Of a stretch of 64,000 nt of DNA, positions 8,667-17,647 are shown piece by piece. The notes under the pieces are model-generated. The model had not been told where the DNA came from and did not search any database. It saw only the letters and a list, made by a program, of their open reading frames with translations. Position numbers and translations under genes: made by a program. Location of the stretch: NCBI RefSeq assembly GCF_001854245.1, contig NZ_CP015381.1, positions 2,825,001 to 2,889,000 on the forward strand, in the 5' to 3' direction. The DNA is from Desulfococcus multivorans (GTDB taxonomy: Bacteria; Desulfobacterota; Desulfobacteria; Desulfobacterales; Desulfococcaceae). The stretch's first letter is position 1. Each line of letters begins with the position of its first letter.

Positions 8667-11600
8667 ATGACACAGCAACACCCCCGTTTCGTCCATCTTC
8701 ATCTCCATACCCAGTACAGCCTCCTGGACGGCGCCATTCGAATCGACGCACTGATGCAGCGGGCAAAGGATTACGGGATGGATACCGTGGCCGTGACCGA
8801 CCACGGCACCATGTTCGGTGCACTGGAATTCTACGAAAAGGCCGTCAAGGCAGGCATCAAGCCCATTATCGGCTGCGAGTGCTATGTCGCCCCTCGAAAC
8901 CTGGCCGACAAGACGCCCCTGGACAGCAAGGGGACCCGGCATCTGGTACTCATCGCGGAAAACCAGGAGGGGTATCGAAACCTGTGCAAGCTGGCCTCCA
9001 TTGCCCAACTGCAGGGATTTTACTACAAGCCCCGCATCGACCGGCAAATTCTCCGTGAATACAGCAAAGGGCTGATCGCCTCCTCCGCATGCCTTCACGG
9101 TGAGATCCCGATGCTTCTCAAAAAGGGCCGGATAGAGGAGGCTGACCAGGCCGCCCGCTTCTATCTGGAAACCTTCGGCGAAAATCATTTCTTTCTCGAG
9201 GTCCAGAGCAACGGCATCCCCGAGCAGGACATCGTCAACCAGGGCATTCTGGACATGAGCCGACGGCTCTCCATCCCGATCATCGCCACCAACGACTGCC
9301 ACTATCTGGATAAGGAGGACGTCCGGGCCCACGATGTCCTGCTGTGCATCCAAACCGGTAAAACCGTCCATGACGCCGGTCGATTCAAGTTTGCCACGGA
9401 TCAGCTCTATTTCAAGTCCCAGGCGGAGATGGCCAAAACCCTGGGGCACTTCCCCGGGGCCATCGAAAACACCGTCGAAATCGCCAATCGCTGCCATATC
9501 GAATTCGACTTCAAAACCTACCATTTCCCTAAATTCGACACATCGTCAAACCTGTCCGCCGACGAGATATTTGAAGCGGAGGTCCGAAGCGGCTTTGCCC
9601 GGCGGATGACCCATATCCGACGAAAACACGAGGATATCGACGAAAAGGTCTATACGGAACGTCTCGAATACGAGATCGGCATCATCAAACAGATGGGATT
9701 TGCCGGATACTTTCTTATCGTCGCCGATTTTATCCGCTACGCAAAGGAGAACGGGATCCCGGTGGGGCCGGGAAGAGGATCGGCGGCCGGCAGCATCGTG
9801 GCATACGCCATGGGCATCACCGATCTCGATCCCATCGAGCACGGCCTGATCTTCGAGCGGTTCCTGAATCCGGCTCGGATCAGCATGCCGGATATCGATG
9901 TGGACTTTTGCATCAACGGCCGGGAGCAGGTTTTCAAGTACGTCGTGGACCGTTACGGCGGGGGGGAATACGTCGCCCAGATCATCACCTTCGGAAAACT
10001 GAAAACCCGCGCCGTCATCCGGGATGTCGGCCGCGCCCTGGACATTCCGCTGAAGGAGGTGGATGCCATTGCCAAGATGGTGCCCGATGTCCTCAACATC
10101 AGCCTGGACAAGGCTCTCGAGCAGGAGCCCCGTCTGGCCGAAATGGCGGAAAACCAGCCGGCCATCGCCGAGCTGATCCAGATCTGCAGGATATTGGAAG
10201 GACTCCCCCGCCACGCGTCGACCCATGCCGCCGGCGTGGTCATCGGGGATAAGCCGTTGGCCGACTACCTGCCGCTGTATCGGGGAAAAAAGGGCGAGGT
10301 GGTGACCCAATTCGACATGAAACGGGTCGAGCAGATCGGCCTGGTCAAGTTCGATTTTCTGGGTCTTCGGAACCTCACGGTCATCGACAACACCCTCAAA
10401 TTGATCGCCCAAAACGGAAAAACCCCGCCGGATCTGCTTGATCTGGATTTTGAAGACGAGAAAACCTATCAGCTCCTTTCCCGGGGAGACACCACCGGCG
10501 TGTTTCAGCTGGAAAGCTCCGGCATGAAAGATCTGTTAGCCCGGCTCAAACCCGCCCGCTTCGACGATGTCACCGCTCTGGTGGCGCTTTATCGCCCCGG
10601 TCCCCTCGACAGCGGGATGGTGGACGATTTTGTCGAGCGAAAGCACGGGCGTCAGAAGGTCGAATACCTCCTTCCGGAATTGGCGCCCATTCTCGAGGAG
10701 ACCTACGGCGTCATCCTTTACCAGGAGCAGGTGATGAAGATCGCCGGGACTCTTGCCAACTACTCCATGGCCGAAGCGGACGGACTCCGGAAGGCCATGG
10801 GAAAAAAGATTGCCGAGATCATGGCTCAGCATCGGGAGCGCTTCATCAAAGGCGCCCTCGAAAACAACTATCCCGAGGAGCAGGTCACCAAGATTTTTGA
10901 CCTGATGGAAAAGTTCGGCGGATATGGGTTCAATAAATCCCACAGCGCCGCCTATGCATTGATCGCCTATCAGACGGCCTACCTCAAGGCGCATTTTCCC
11001 GTGGAATTCATGGCCGCGCTTCTCACCAGTGAAATGGGGTCCATCGACAGCGTCGTCAAGTTCATCGCGGAATGCCGCCGGCACCACATCCCGGTCCTCC
11101 AGCCGGACATCAATACCAGCGGAAAGAGCTTCACGGCGGACGGCGATAAGATTCTGTTCGGGTTGGTGGCCGTCAAAAATGTCGGAGAGGGTGCCATCGA
11201 CGCCATCCTGGAAGCCCGTAAGGACGGCGGCACGTTTTCGTCCCTTTACGAGTTCTGTGAGCGGGTCGATCTGAAAAAGGTGAACAAGCGGGTGCTCGAG
11301 AGCCTCATCCAGTGCGGCGCTTTCGACACCACCGGCGCCCATAGGGCCCAGATGATGGGCGCCCTTGAAGAGGCCCTTGAATACGGCCAGCGCGTCCAGA
11401 AAGAAAAAGCAAGCCCCCAGATGGGGCTATTCGACACCCTCGACATCGAACGGCAGGCCTTCAACGCACCGCCCATGCCCGACGTTCCGGTATGGGACAG
11501 CAAGTATCAGCTGACCCTCGAAAAGGAATCTCTGGGATTCTACATTACCGGTCATCCCCTCGAGCAGTTCCAGAAGACCCTCGAAAAATTCACCACCGCC

Positions 11601-12194
11601 GACGCCCTCTCTTTGCAGGACAGGTCCGACGGCGAGGCGGTCCGCATCGGCGGCATTATCAGCGAGGTCAAAACCATCCGGACCAAGCGGGGAGACCTGA
11701 TGGCCTTCGTCACCACGGAAGACATGTCGGGGTCTGTCGAAACCACCGTATTCTCGTCGGTCTACGAATCCGCGGTGGGATTACTGGTTGCGGACACCCC
11801 GGTCCTGATCGAGGGAAGACTCCAGAAAGAAGACAACACGGCAAAAATCATCGCCGCCAGGATCGTATCGATGGCATTGGCCGAGGAGACCTGGACGGCC
11901 GGCGTTCACATCAATCTGGACATAGACCGGATCGATCGCGACGGTCTGCTGAAACTGAAGGATATCCTGGCGAAACATCCGGGATCCTGTCCGGCGTATC
12001 TGCACCTGGTGGCTTCCGAGTCGTCGGATACCATCATAGCGATGTCCGAAAGCATTCAACTCCGGGCGGGCGAAGCGCTTTCCCGGGAGGTTAACGGCTT
12101 TCTAGGCTACGATGCGTTGGAGCTCGTGTGCAAGGCTGCCGAAGCCTCGACGGGTGACGCAAAATCCGGAAACAGGCGTTGGGCGCGCTCCTGA
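8667..12194 (+). CDS. dnaE: DNA polymerase III alpha subunit
   Basis: 1175 residues. An N-terminal PHP domain begins with H-L-H-L-H-T-Q-Y-S-L-L-D-G. The polymerase core includes G-P-G-R-G-S-A-A-G near residue 365 and the catalytic aspartates in P-D-I-D-V-D-F (near residue 410) and K-F-D-F-L-G (near residue 560). A helix-hairpin-helix region and a C-terminal OB fold (V-R-I-G-G-I-I, near residue 993) follow. It is the replicative DnaE-type polymerase subunit. The open frame extends 111 bases upstream into guaB, but the residues there are unlike the family; the ATG at 8667 gives the standard N-terminus and is chosen. It is convergent with the diguanylate cyclase at 12224. Confidence 0.97.
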   Translation: MTQQHPRFVHLHLHTQYSLLDGAIRIDALMQRAKDYGMDTVAVTDHGTMFGALEFYEKAVKAGIKPIIGCECYVAPRNLADKTPLDSKGTRHLVLIAENQEGYRNLCKLASIAQLQGFYYKPRIDRQILREYSKGLIASSACLHGEIPMLLKKGRIEEADQAARFYLETFGENHFFLEVQSNGIPEQDIVNQGILDMSRRLSIPIIATNDCHYLDKEDVRAHDVLLCIQTGKTVHDAGRFKFATDQLYFKSQAEMAKTLGHFPGAIENTVEIANRCHIEFDFKTYHFPKFDTSSNLSADEIFEAEVRSGFARRMTHIRRKHEDIDEKVYTERLEYEIGIIKQMGFAGYFLIVADFIRYAKENGIPVGPGRGSAAGSIVAYAMGITDLDPIEHGLIFERFLNPARISMPDIDVDFCINGREQVFKYVVDRYGGGEYVAQIITFGKLKTRAVIRDVGRALDIPLKEVDAIAKMVPDVLNISLDKALEQEPRLAEMAENQPAIAELIQICRILEGLPRHASTHAAGVVIGDKPLADYLPLYRGKKGEVVTQFDMKRVEQIGLVKFDFLGLRNLTVIDNTLKLIAQNGKTPPDLLDLDFEDEKTYQLLSRGDTTGVFQLESSGMKDLLARLKPARFDDVTALVALYRPGPLDSGMVDDFVERKHGRQKVEYLLPELAPILEETYGVILYQEQVMKIAGTLANYSMAEADGLRKAMGKKIAEIMAQHRERFIKGALENNYPEEQVTKIFDLMEKFGGYGFNKSHSAAYALIAYQTAYLKAHFPVEFMAALLTSEMGSIDSVVKFIAECRRHHIPVLQPDINTSGKSFTADGDKILFGLVAVKNVGEGAIDAILEARKDGGTFSSLYEFCERVDLKKVNKRVLESLIQCGAFDTTGAHRAQMMGALEEALEYGQRVQKEKASPQMGLFDTLDIERQAFNAPPMPDVPVWDSKYQLTLEKESLGFYITGHPLEQFQKTLEKFTTADALSLQDRSDGEAVRIGGIISEVKTIRTKRGDLMAFVTTEDMSGSVETTVFSSVYESAVGLLVADTPVLIEGRLQKEDNTAKIIAARIVSMALAEETWTAGVHINLDIDRIDRDGLLKLKDILAKHPGSCPAYLHLVASESSDTIIAMSESIQLRAGEALSREVNGFLGYDALELVCKAAEASTGDAKSGNRRWARS

Positions 12195-12223
12195 CGTCTG
12201 TCCTTCATGCGAACGACGCCGCC

Positions 12224-13660
12224 TCACGGCTCATGAAGATCCGAGTTACGCCAATCCGCCTCCATTGTTTTGTCGTAAAATGCGTAGCATCCGCCGCCGT
12301 TCTTTCGTTTGGCTTTGAACATGGCGATGTCGGCACAACGGATCAACGATTCGACGTTGTCGGAGTCCTTGGGATAGGTGCTGATACCGATGCTCGGTGT
12401 AATGAAATCGATATTGTGACCTTCGATACGGTATGGCCGCGACAAAGCCTTTAGAACCCGACGGGCCGCCTCTTCCGGGTGGGATTCGTCCTTCAGATTG
12501 TTGAGAATCACGACGAATTCGTCGCCGCCGATACGGCAGATATGATCGGTTTCCCGGAGACTCGCTTTCAGGCGCGCCGCAACCTCTTTGAGCACCTTGT
12601 CTCCAATGTGGTGACCATAATCGTCATTGACCCGCTTGAACTCATCCAGGTCGAGATAGAAGATATTCTTTTCCTTACAATCCCGCTTGGCGATGGCCAG
12701 AGTCTCGCGCATGCGCTCAAAAAAGGCTTTACGATTATATAGTCCGGTCAGGGAGTCGTGATATACAAGATAGATCAACTCACTGACGTTCCGGGCGACA
12801 CCCCTGAATCCGATAATTTCACCGGCAAGATTTCGGATCAGCGACACTGAAATCTCGATATGGCAGGCGGAACCGTCCTTTCGGAGGAGACGCCAGCCAA
12901 TGCCTTTCTGGGCCTGGCCGGTTTCGTATGCTTTGCGGAATATCCTGAAGGCCTTCTCCGCCGTACCGCGATCCATGAACTCGCGGAAATTCATGCCGAC
13001 CAGCTTATCCTTGGCATAGCCGAGCATCCGATGCAGCGCATCGTTGAAGAAAAGCAGGTTCCCGGATAGATCGGCTTCATAGAAATATTCCTCGATGTTC
13101 TCGAGCATCGTCCGATACCGCTCTTCGCTCCTCCTGAGAGAGTCCTGTTTGTCACGGATCACCTCGAAACGACGCTTCAATCTCTCATTTTCCCGGAATA
13201 GATCCCGAGTTCTTTTGCGCAGGCTCTCGATCTCCTCGACAAGCCGTTCCCGGGCTGCGGCTTGCTCCGCTATGGTCCGCTCCTGCTCCGCCAGTTCCGC
13301 CGTCATGCCGTAGACGGCTGCCGCCAACGTCCCAATTTCGCCGTCATCCGGGATATAACGGTTTTCGGATTTTTCGGATAGTTGGCGGTTTCGGACAAAT
13401 TGCCGGGCCTGGTCGGTGATCTTGATCAAGGGTTTCAGGATGGACCGGATCAAAACCCCCATCAGAAGAACGCCGAAGAGCAGAACCGCGGACGCCCGAA
13501 CGACATAACGTTCCGGTTGCCATGGAAACGCGGCGACGCCGCCGACATCCATGATCAAAACGACAGAGAGAAGAAGGAAAAGTCCCAGCGTGGCGAGGCA
13601 GAAGGCAATGAAGAGTTTTCTGAAAAGTGCCGATGAAAACATACGCCTCCTCATCAGCAA
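12224..13660 (-). CDS. Membrane-anchored PAS-GGDEF diguanylate cyclase
   Basis: 478 residues. Two hydrophobic helices (about residues 13-37 and 52-70) flank a short periplasmic stretch and are followed by a HAMP-like linker and a coiled coil (about residues 115-175). A PAS domain spans roughly residues 178-300 and a GGDEF domain residues 305-465. The active site reads R-I-G-G-D-E-F-V-V and an intact R-E-T-D inhibitory site lies five residues before it, so the protein should make cyclic di-GMP and be product-inhibited. The region before PAS contains no recognisable periplasmic ligand domain. The start is TTG with AGGA eight bases upstream; ATG at 13654 is an alternative. No partner gene is adjacent. 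Confidence 0.9.
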   Translation of the reverse strand: MLMRRRMFSSALFRKLFIAFCLATLGLFLLLSVVLIMDVGGVAAFPWQPERYVVRASAVLLFGVLLMGVLIRSILKPLIKITDQARQFVRNRQLSEKSENRYIPDDGEIGTLAAAVYGMTAELAEQERTIAEQAAARERLVEEIESLRKRTRDLFRENERLKRRFEVIRDKQDSLRRSEERYRTMLENIEEYFYEADLSGNLLFFNDALHRMLGYAKDKLVGMNFREFMDRGTAEKAFRIFRKAYETGQAQKGIGWRLLRKDGSACHIEISVSLIRNLAGEIIGFRGVARNVSELIYLVYHDSLTGLYNRKAFFERMRETLAIAKRDCKEKNIFYLDLDEFKRVNDDYGHHIGDKVLKEVAARLKASLRETDHICRIGGDEFVVILNNLKDESHPEEAARRVLKALSRPYRIEGHNIDFITPSIGISTYPKDSDNVESLIRCADIAMFKAKRKNGGGCYAFYDKTMEADWRNSDLHEP

Positions 13661-13721
13661 ACATTTTTCCTGCGACAGAAGGCTTGATCAACCGCATCCG
13701 TATGTCTAAGGCCGTCGGAGA

Positions 13722-15737
13722 TCAGCCCATGTATACGGAAAGCATATCCTTCCTGGCATCAACATGTTGAATGGTGACCTGAATCACGTCCTCGGGCTTG
13801 AGATTGAGACCCGTGGTGTTGGGGAGTGCGCATTCGATCATGTAATCCGTCATGAGGGCGAGGTAGAAGCCTTTTCGTCTGGCCAGTACAATGGCTTCCT
13901 CCTTCTGACCGATTCGTTTTTCGAGGTACTTCAAAAGCCAATAGCGTTTGCGTCGGTTCTGGATCCGGATTACGGCGCTCATAGGCTGTTCAAGCGCCTG
14001 AATCGTCTTTTCGATGTCGGTCGTCGTGTATGCCGGGTTCAATCCATAAACCGATCGGATCTGTCGTTGGGTCACCAGATCGAAATATTTCCGGATGGGC
14101 GACGTCGCGGTCACATAAGCGCTCAAGCCGAGACCTGAATGTCTTTCGGGCTCGGGGCTCAGGATGAATCGGCTCAAAAATTTCCGCTGCATCCAGTTCT
14201 GAAAAAGCGTGCCGCCGTTTTCATTGAAAAGCCGTTCCCGGGGATCAGGTTGTGATCTGTATACGGCCGGTAGTTTTCTCTCCGCCAGAAATTCGGCCAT
14301 CAACCAGTTGGCCATAATCATGATTTCCGATACGAGCAGCCGGGCCGGGCTCTCCCGGTTGGTCTTGTTGACGATCAGTTCACCGGTCTCGTCGATCCAT
14401 ACGTTGACCTCCGGGAGAGAAATATGAACCGCACCGTCCGCCAAACGCCTCTGACGAAATTTTCTGGCGATCTGAAACAGAATCGAAATATCCCTGTTCT
14501 CCTCGGCGATCATATTGACGTCGTAATAGGTCAGCTGATCCGTCACCCGGATCAGGCTGGGAAAGACCTCGTAACTTTCTATATCGGCATTTCGACTCAA
14601 GCGGATGACGGTGCTGATGCCGGGCCGCAGCTCTCCGGCCTTCAGGCTGCAATGCCCTTCCGCCAGCTCGGGCGGCAGCATGGGAATCTTTCGGTCGGGC
14701 ATATAGATCGAGCTTCCCCGCATGACGGCCTCCCGGTCGACAGCGCAGTCCGTTTCGACGAAATGCCCCACATCGGCGATATGAACGCCGAGAAAATAGT
14801 GATCCCCGTGATCCTCGATGCTCAACGCATCGTCGAAATCAAGCGTCGACTGCCCGTCAATGGTGATCATCCTGAGGTCGCCCAGATCCCGTCGGGCCGG
14901 GCTTCGGGCGGGAAAAGAGGATTTCAGCAGGGACGCGGTGAGCGTCATGACCGCTTCGGGAAAATCGGTATGGATACCATATCGGTAGAGATCCAGGTTT
15001 TCATCGGAATTCCAGACGCCGAGCTTGACGAAAGCCTGAAATAGATTTTCGATGTCGCCGATGCCCGCTTTAGCCGTTATGGCTTTGCCGAGGTCGGCGT
15101 AGGCACTTTCTTTCTCATATAAATAATATGAGGTCAGAATCTTGATGAACTCTTTTTCGTCCGACGAGAGTTCCATCCGATCGCAATCCGGCAGCGACCC
15201 CTCCAGAATCCGCTTGAGCCATTCTCCGCCTTTTTCGATCAGTCGGTGTTTCCGGAGAGCCTCGGCGGCTTGAGCGCGGAGTTGAACCAACTGCTCCGCC
15301 GAATAGGGGTAGAAACCCTCCTGGTTGAATTTGAAGTAAAGGCGGTTTTTGAAAAACGCCCGAATCACCGCCGATTCATGATCACCGTCGGCACCGTCGG
15401 GGAAACAGAGTTCGGTGATGGTGTGAAGCGGAATCCAATTTTGCTCCGCATTCAGCACCTCCCAAAGCTCCTGGATATCGACCTTCTCGGATAGTGCTTC
15501 CCGAAGCCGGACGGTCTCTTTCAGCCCTGCGACGAGCCGGTCCCTTCCGCCGGAAAGATCCAGACTTCGGTTCGACGCGTGCAGCAATCGGCCTTCGGAC
15601 ATTTTGATTTCACGATTGTTTTCAGCCAACAATCGAAGTTTTTGTCTGTCGGCTTCCAGCACGACGGCGCAATTGATCTTCTGACGATCGATAAATTCAA
15701 CAACTATTCCTGGTTCCATAACCAATAACCATACCAA
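13722..15737 (-). CDS. RNase II/R-family (RNB-domain) exoribonuclease
   Basis: 671 residues. The N-terminal 270 residues are divergent; the RNB catalytic domain starts near residue 287 with R-x-D-L-x-x-L-x-x-x-T-I-D and holds the metal-binding aspartates in T-I-D-G-Q-S-T-L-D-F-D-D-A. H-I-A-D-V and M-L-P-P-E-L-A follow, as in the family, and T-S-P-I-R-K-Y-F-D-L near residue 553. It would degrade RNA 3' to 5'. It is shorter at the C-terminus than classical RNase R and ends with only a small, weak S1-like stretch. The start could be at 15719, which gives M-E-P-G-I-V-V; neither start has a convincing ribosome site. Confidence 0.85.
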   Translation of the reverse strand: MVWLLVMEPGIVVEFIDRQKINCAVVLEADRQKLRLLAENNREIKMSEGRLLHASNRSLDLSGGRDRLVAGLKETVRLREALSEKVDIQELWEVLNAEQNWIPLHTITELCFPDGADGDHESAVIRAFFKNRLYFKFNQEGFYPYSAEQLVQLRAQAAEALRKHRLIEKGGEWLKRILEGSLPDCDRMELSSDEKEFIKILTSYYLYEKESAYADLGKAITAKAGIGDIENLFQAFVKLGVWNSDENLDLYRYGIHTDFPEAVMTLTASLLKSSFPARSPARRDLGDLRMITIDGQSTLDFDDALSIEDHGDHYFLGVHIADVGHFVETDCAVDREAVMRGSSIYMPDRKIPMLPPELAEGHCSLKAGELRPGISTVIRLSRNADIESYEVFPSLIRVTDQLTYYDVNMIAEENRDISILFQIARKFRQRRLADGAVHISLPEVNVWIDETGELIVNKTNRESPARLLVSEIMIMANWLMAEFLAERKLPAVYRSQPDPRERLFNENGGTLFQNWMQRKFLSRFILSPEPERHSGLGLSAYVTATSPIRKYFDLVTQRQIRSVYGLNPAYTTTDIEKTIQALEQPMSAVIRIQNRRKRYWLLKYLEKRIGQKEEAIVLARRKGFYLALMTDYMIECALPNTTGLNLKPEDVIQVTIQHVDARKDMLSVYMG

Positions 15738-15826
15738 TCCATCGGTTGAAAGTCAATGAATGGATGCGACAAATGCCCGGCAATATTCCCCATGGTCCAA
15801 TTATCGTGCCGGGGATACGCCCGAGG

Positions 15827-15855
15827 TTTACTTCGCCCCTTCGGGGAGGTATAGT
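15827..15855 (+). promoter_or_regulatory. Candidate promoter of the ABC exporter operon
   Basis: TTTACT (15827-15832) and TATAGT (15850-15855) have a 17-base spacer. The spacer itself contains a small inverted repeat (CCCC-TTC-GGGG), which could be an operator or coincidence. Transcription would start about 30 bases before the GTG at 15893. Confidence 0.45.
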
Positions 15856-15892
15856 GAGCGCATAAGGTGTTTAACCGCCAATCCGGAGCGCC

Positions 15893-17647
15893 GTGACAGT
15901 GACATCATCACCGTTTGACCTCATCAAGCCCTATCTTTACCACCGACGATTTTCCATTGCCGTCGGTCTCCTCTGCCTCATGACGGTGGACCTCCTTCAG
16001 TTGGTGATTCCCCGAATCATCAAAGCGGCGGTGGACGGTCTCGCGACACTCTCCGCAACACCCGACGGCCTGATGACCCAGGCCCTCTGGATTGTGGTGA
16101 TCGCCGTCATCATCGGCGGGTTTCGTTTCCTTTGGCGTCACTTTCTGATGGGGCTCTCCAGAGAGATCGAAAGGGGGCTCAGAAACCGTCTGTTCCGCCA
16201 CCTCCAGACGCTTTCGGCAGGTTATTTTCACAAAACCCAGACCGGCAATCTGATGGCCCATGCCACCAACGACATCCATCACATCCGGATGGCGGTGGGC
16301 ATGGGGCTGGTGGCCCTGATGGATGCAGTGCTGCTGGGGGCCAGCACCATCGGCTTCATGGCCTATATCAATGTCCGCCTGACCTTGTTTACCATCATCC
16401 CCATGCCCCTCATCGTTATCAGCACCCGAATCTTCAGCAAAAAGATGCATCTCGCCTACCAATCCGTTCAAGGGACCTACGCGCTGCTTACCGAACGGAT
16501 TCGGGAACACATCACCGGCATCCGAATCATCAAGGCCTATACCCGGGAAACGGAATCCGCCGGAGCAGTCGAGGCCGTGTCAAAAGATTACATCGACAGG
16601 AATGTGCGATTGATCTGGATCACCGGCGCCTTTTTCCCGATGATGCTCCTCTTCTCCAACATCTCCCTCGCGCTGGTGCTTTATCTGGGAGGGCGGCAGA
16701 CCATCTTCAACCGGATCACCCCCGGTGATTTCGTCGCTTTCATCAGCTACCTCGGGCTCTTGACATGGCCCATGATGGCCATCGGATGGCTGATCAACCT
16801 GATTCAACGGGGAAAGGCATCCCTGGAGCGCATCGGATCGATTCTCGACACCCGTCCGGAGATCCGAAACCGAACCGGCGCCCGTCCCTTCGCCGGTCTA
16901 TCCGGGGGTATCCGGGGCAACGGGATTCGATTCCGTTACGACAAGGCGTCCCCCTGGATTCTGGATGACATCTCCCTTTCTATCCCGAAGGGAACGACCC
17001 TGGGAATCATCGGCCCGCCGGGTGCCGGGAAAAGCACGCTGATCGCTCTTTTCGCCCGTATCCTGGACACCTCCGCAGGGTGCGTTGAATATGACGGTGT
17101 CGACATCCGGAATCTCAGGCTTGAGGATGTCCGGTCCGGGATCGCCTTCGTTCCTCAGGAACCGTTTCTGTTTGCCGGAACGCTTCGGGACAACATCACC
17201 TTCGGCGCCGCGGTATCCGACGAAAGGCTATTGAAGGCGCTTCGAACGGCGGCACTGGAAAACACCGTTGGAACGCTCCCCCGGGGAGTAAACACTATCG
17301 TGGGCGAAAAAGGGGTGATCCTCTCGGGAGGACAGAAGCAGCGCGTGGCCCTGGCTCGTGCATTTCTTCGAGAGCGACCGATTCTGATGCTGGACGACCC
17401 CATCAGTCAGGTGGACGCCGAGACCGGAGACGCTATTTTACGGGCGCTGAGGGCCCTCGTCGGAAACCGAACCCTGATCATTGCCTCCCATCGCATTTCG
17501 GCGGTTCAATTCGCCGACAACATCATCACCCTTCAAGAGGGCAGAATCACCGAATCCGGGAGCCACCGGGAGTTGGTTGCCCAAAACGGATACTACGCCA
17601 GAACGTACATGCTTCAACAGATCCAGGAGGTCGACGATGTCGTCTGA
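15893..17647 (+). CDS. ABC exporter half-transporter (degenerate-site subunit)
   Basis: 584 residues: six transmembrane helices within about residues 18-300, then a nucleotide-binding domain with Walker A G-P-P-G-A-G-K-S-T, Q-loop, canonical signature L-S-G-G-Q-K-Q-R and Walker B I-L-M-L-D-D-P. The position of the catalytic glutamate after Walker B is aspartate, the hallmark of the degenerate site in heterodimeric exporters such as the BmrCD/TM287-288 type. It starts at GTG with a CCGGAG site. The partner gene overlaps its 3' end by 11 bases. It probably exports lipids or hydrophobic drugs; the substrate is unknown. Confidence 0.9.
   Translation: MTVTSSPFDLIKPYLYHRRFSIAVGLLCLMTVDLLQLVIPRIIKAAVDGLATLSATPDGLMTQALWIVVIAVIIGGFRFLWRHFLMGLSREIERGLRNRLFRHLQTLSAGYFHKTQTGNLMAHATNDIHHIRMAVGMGLVALMDAVLLGASTIGFMAYINVRLTLFTIIPMPLIVISTRIFSKKMHLAYQSVQGTYALLTERIREHITGIRIIKAYTRETESAGAVEAVSKDYIDRNVRLIWITGAFFPMMLLFSNISLALVLYLGGRQTIFNRITPGDFVAFISYLGLLTWPMMAIGWLINLIQRGKASLERIGSILDTRPEIRNRTGARPFAGLSGGIRGNGIRFRYDKASPWILDDISLSIPKGTTLGIIGPPGAGKSTLIALFARILDTSAGCVEYDGVDIRNLRLEDVRSGIAFVPQEPFLFAGTLRDNITFGAAVSDERLLKALRTAALENTVGTLPRGVNTIVGEKGVILSGGQKQRVALARAFLRERPILMLDDPISQVDAETGDAILRALRALVGNRTLIIASHRISAVQFADNIITLQEGRITESGSHRELVAQNGYYARTYMLQQIQEVDDVV

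Noticed and set aside
7130-8668. Long open frame opposite guaB (512 codons, minus strand)
   Set aside because: It is a codon-bias shadow; the opposite strand encodes an intact IMP dehydrogenase with all motifs.
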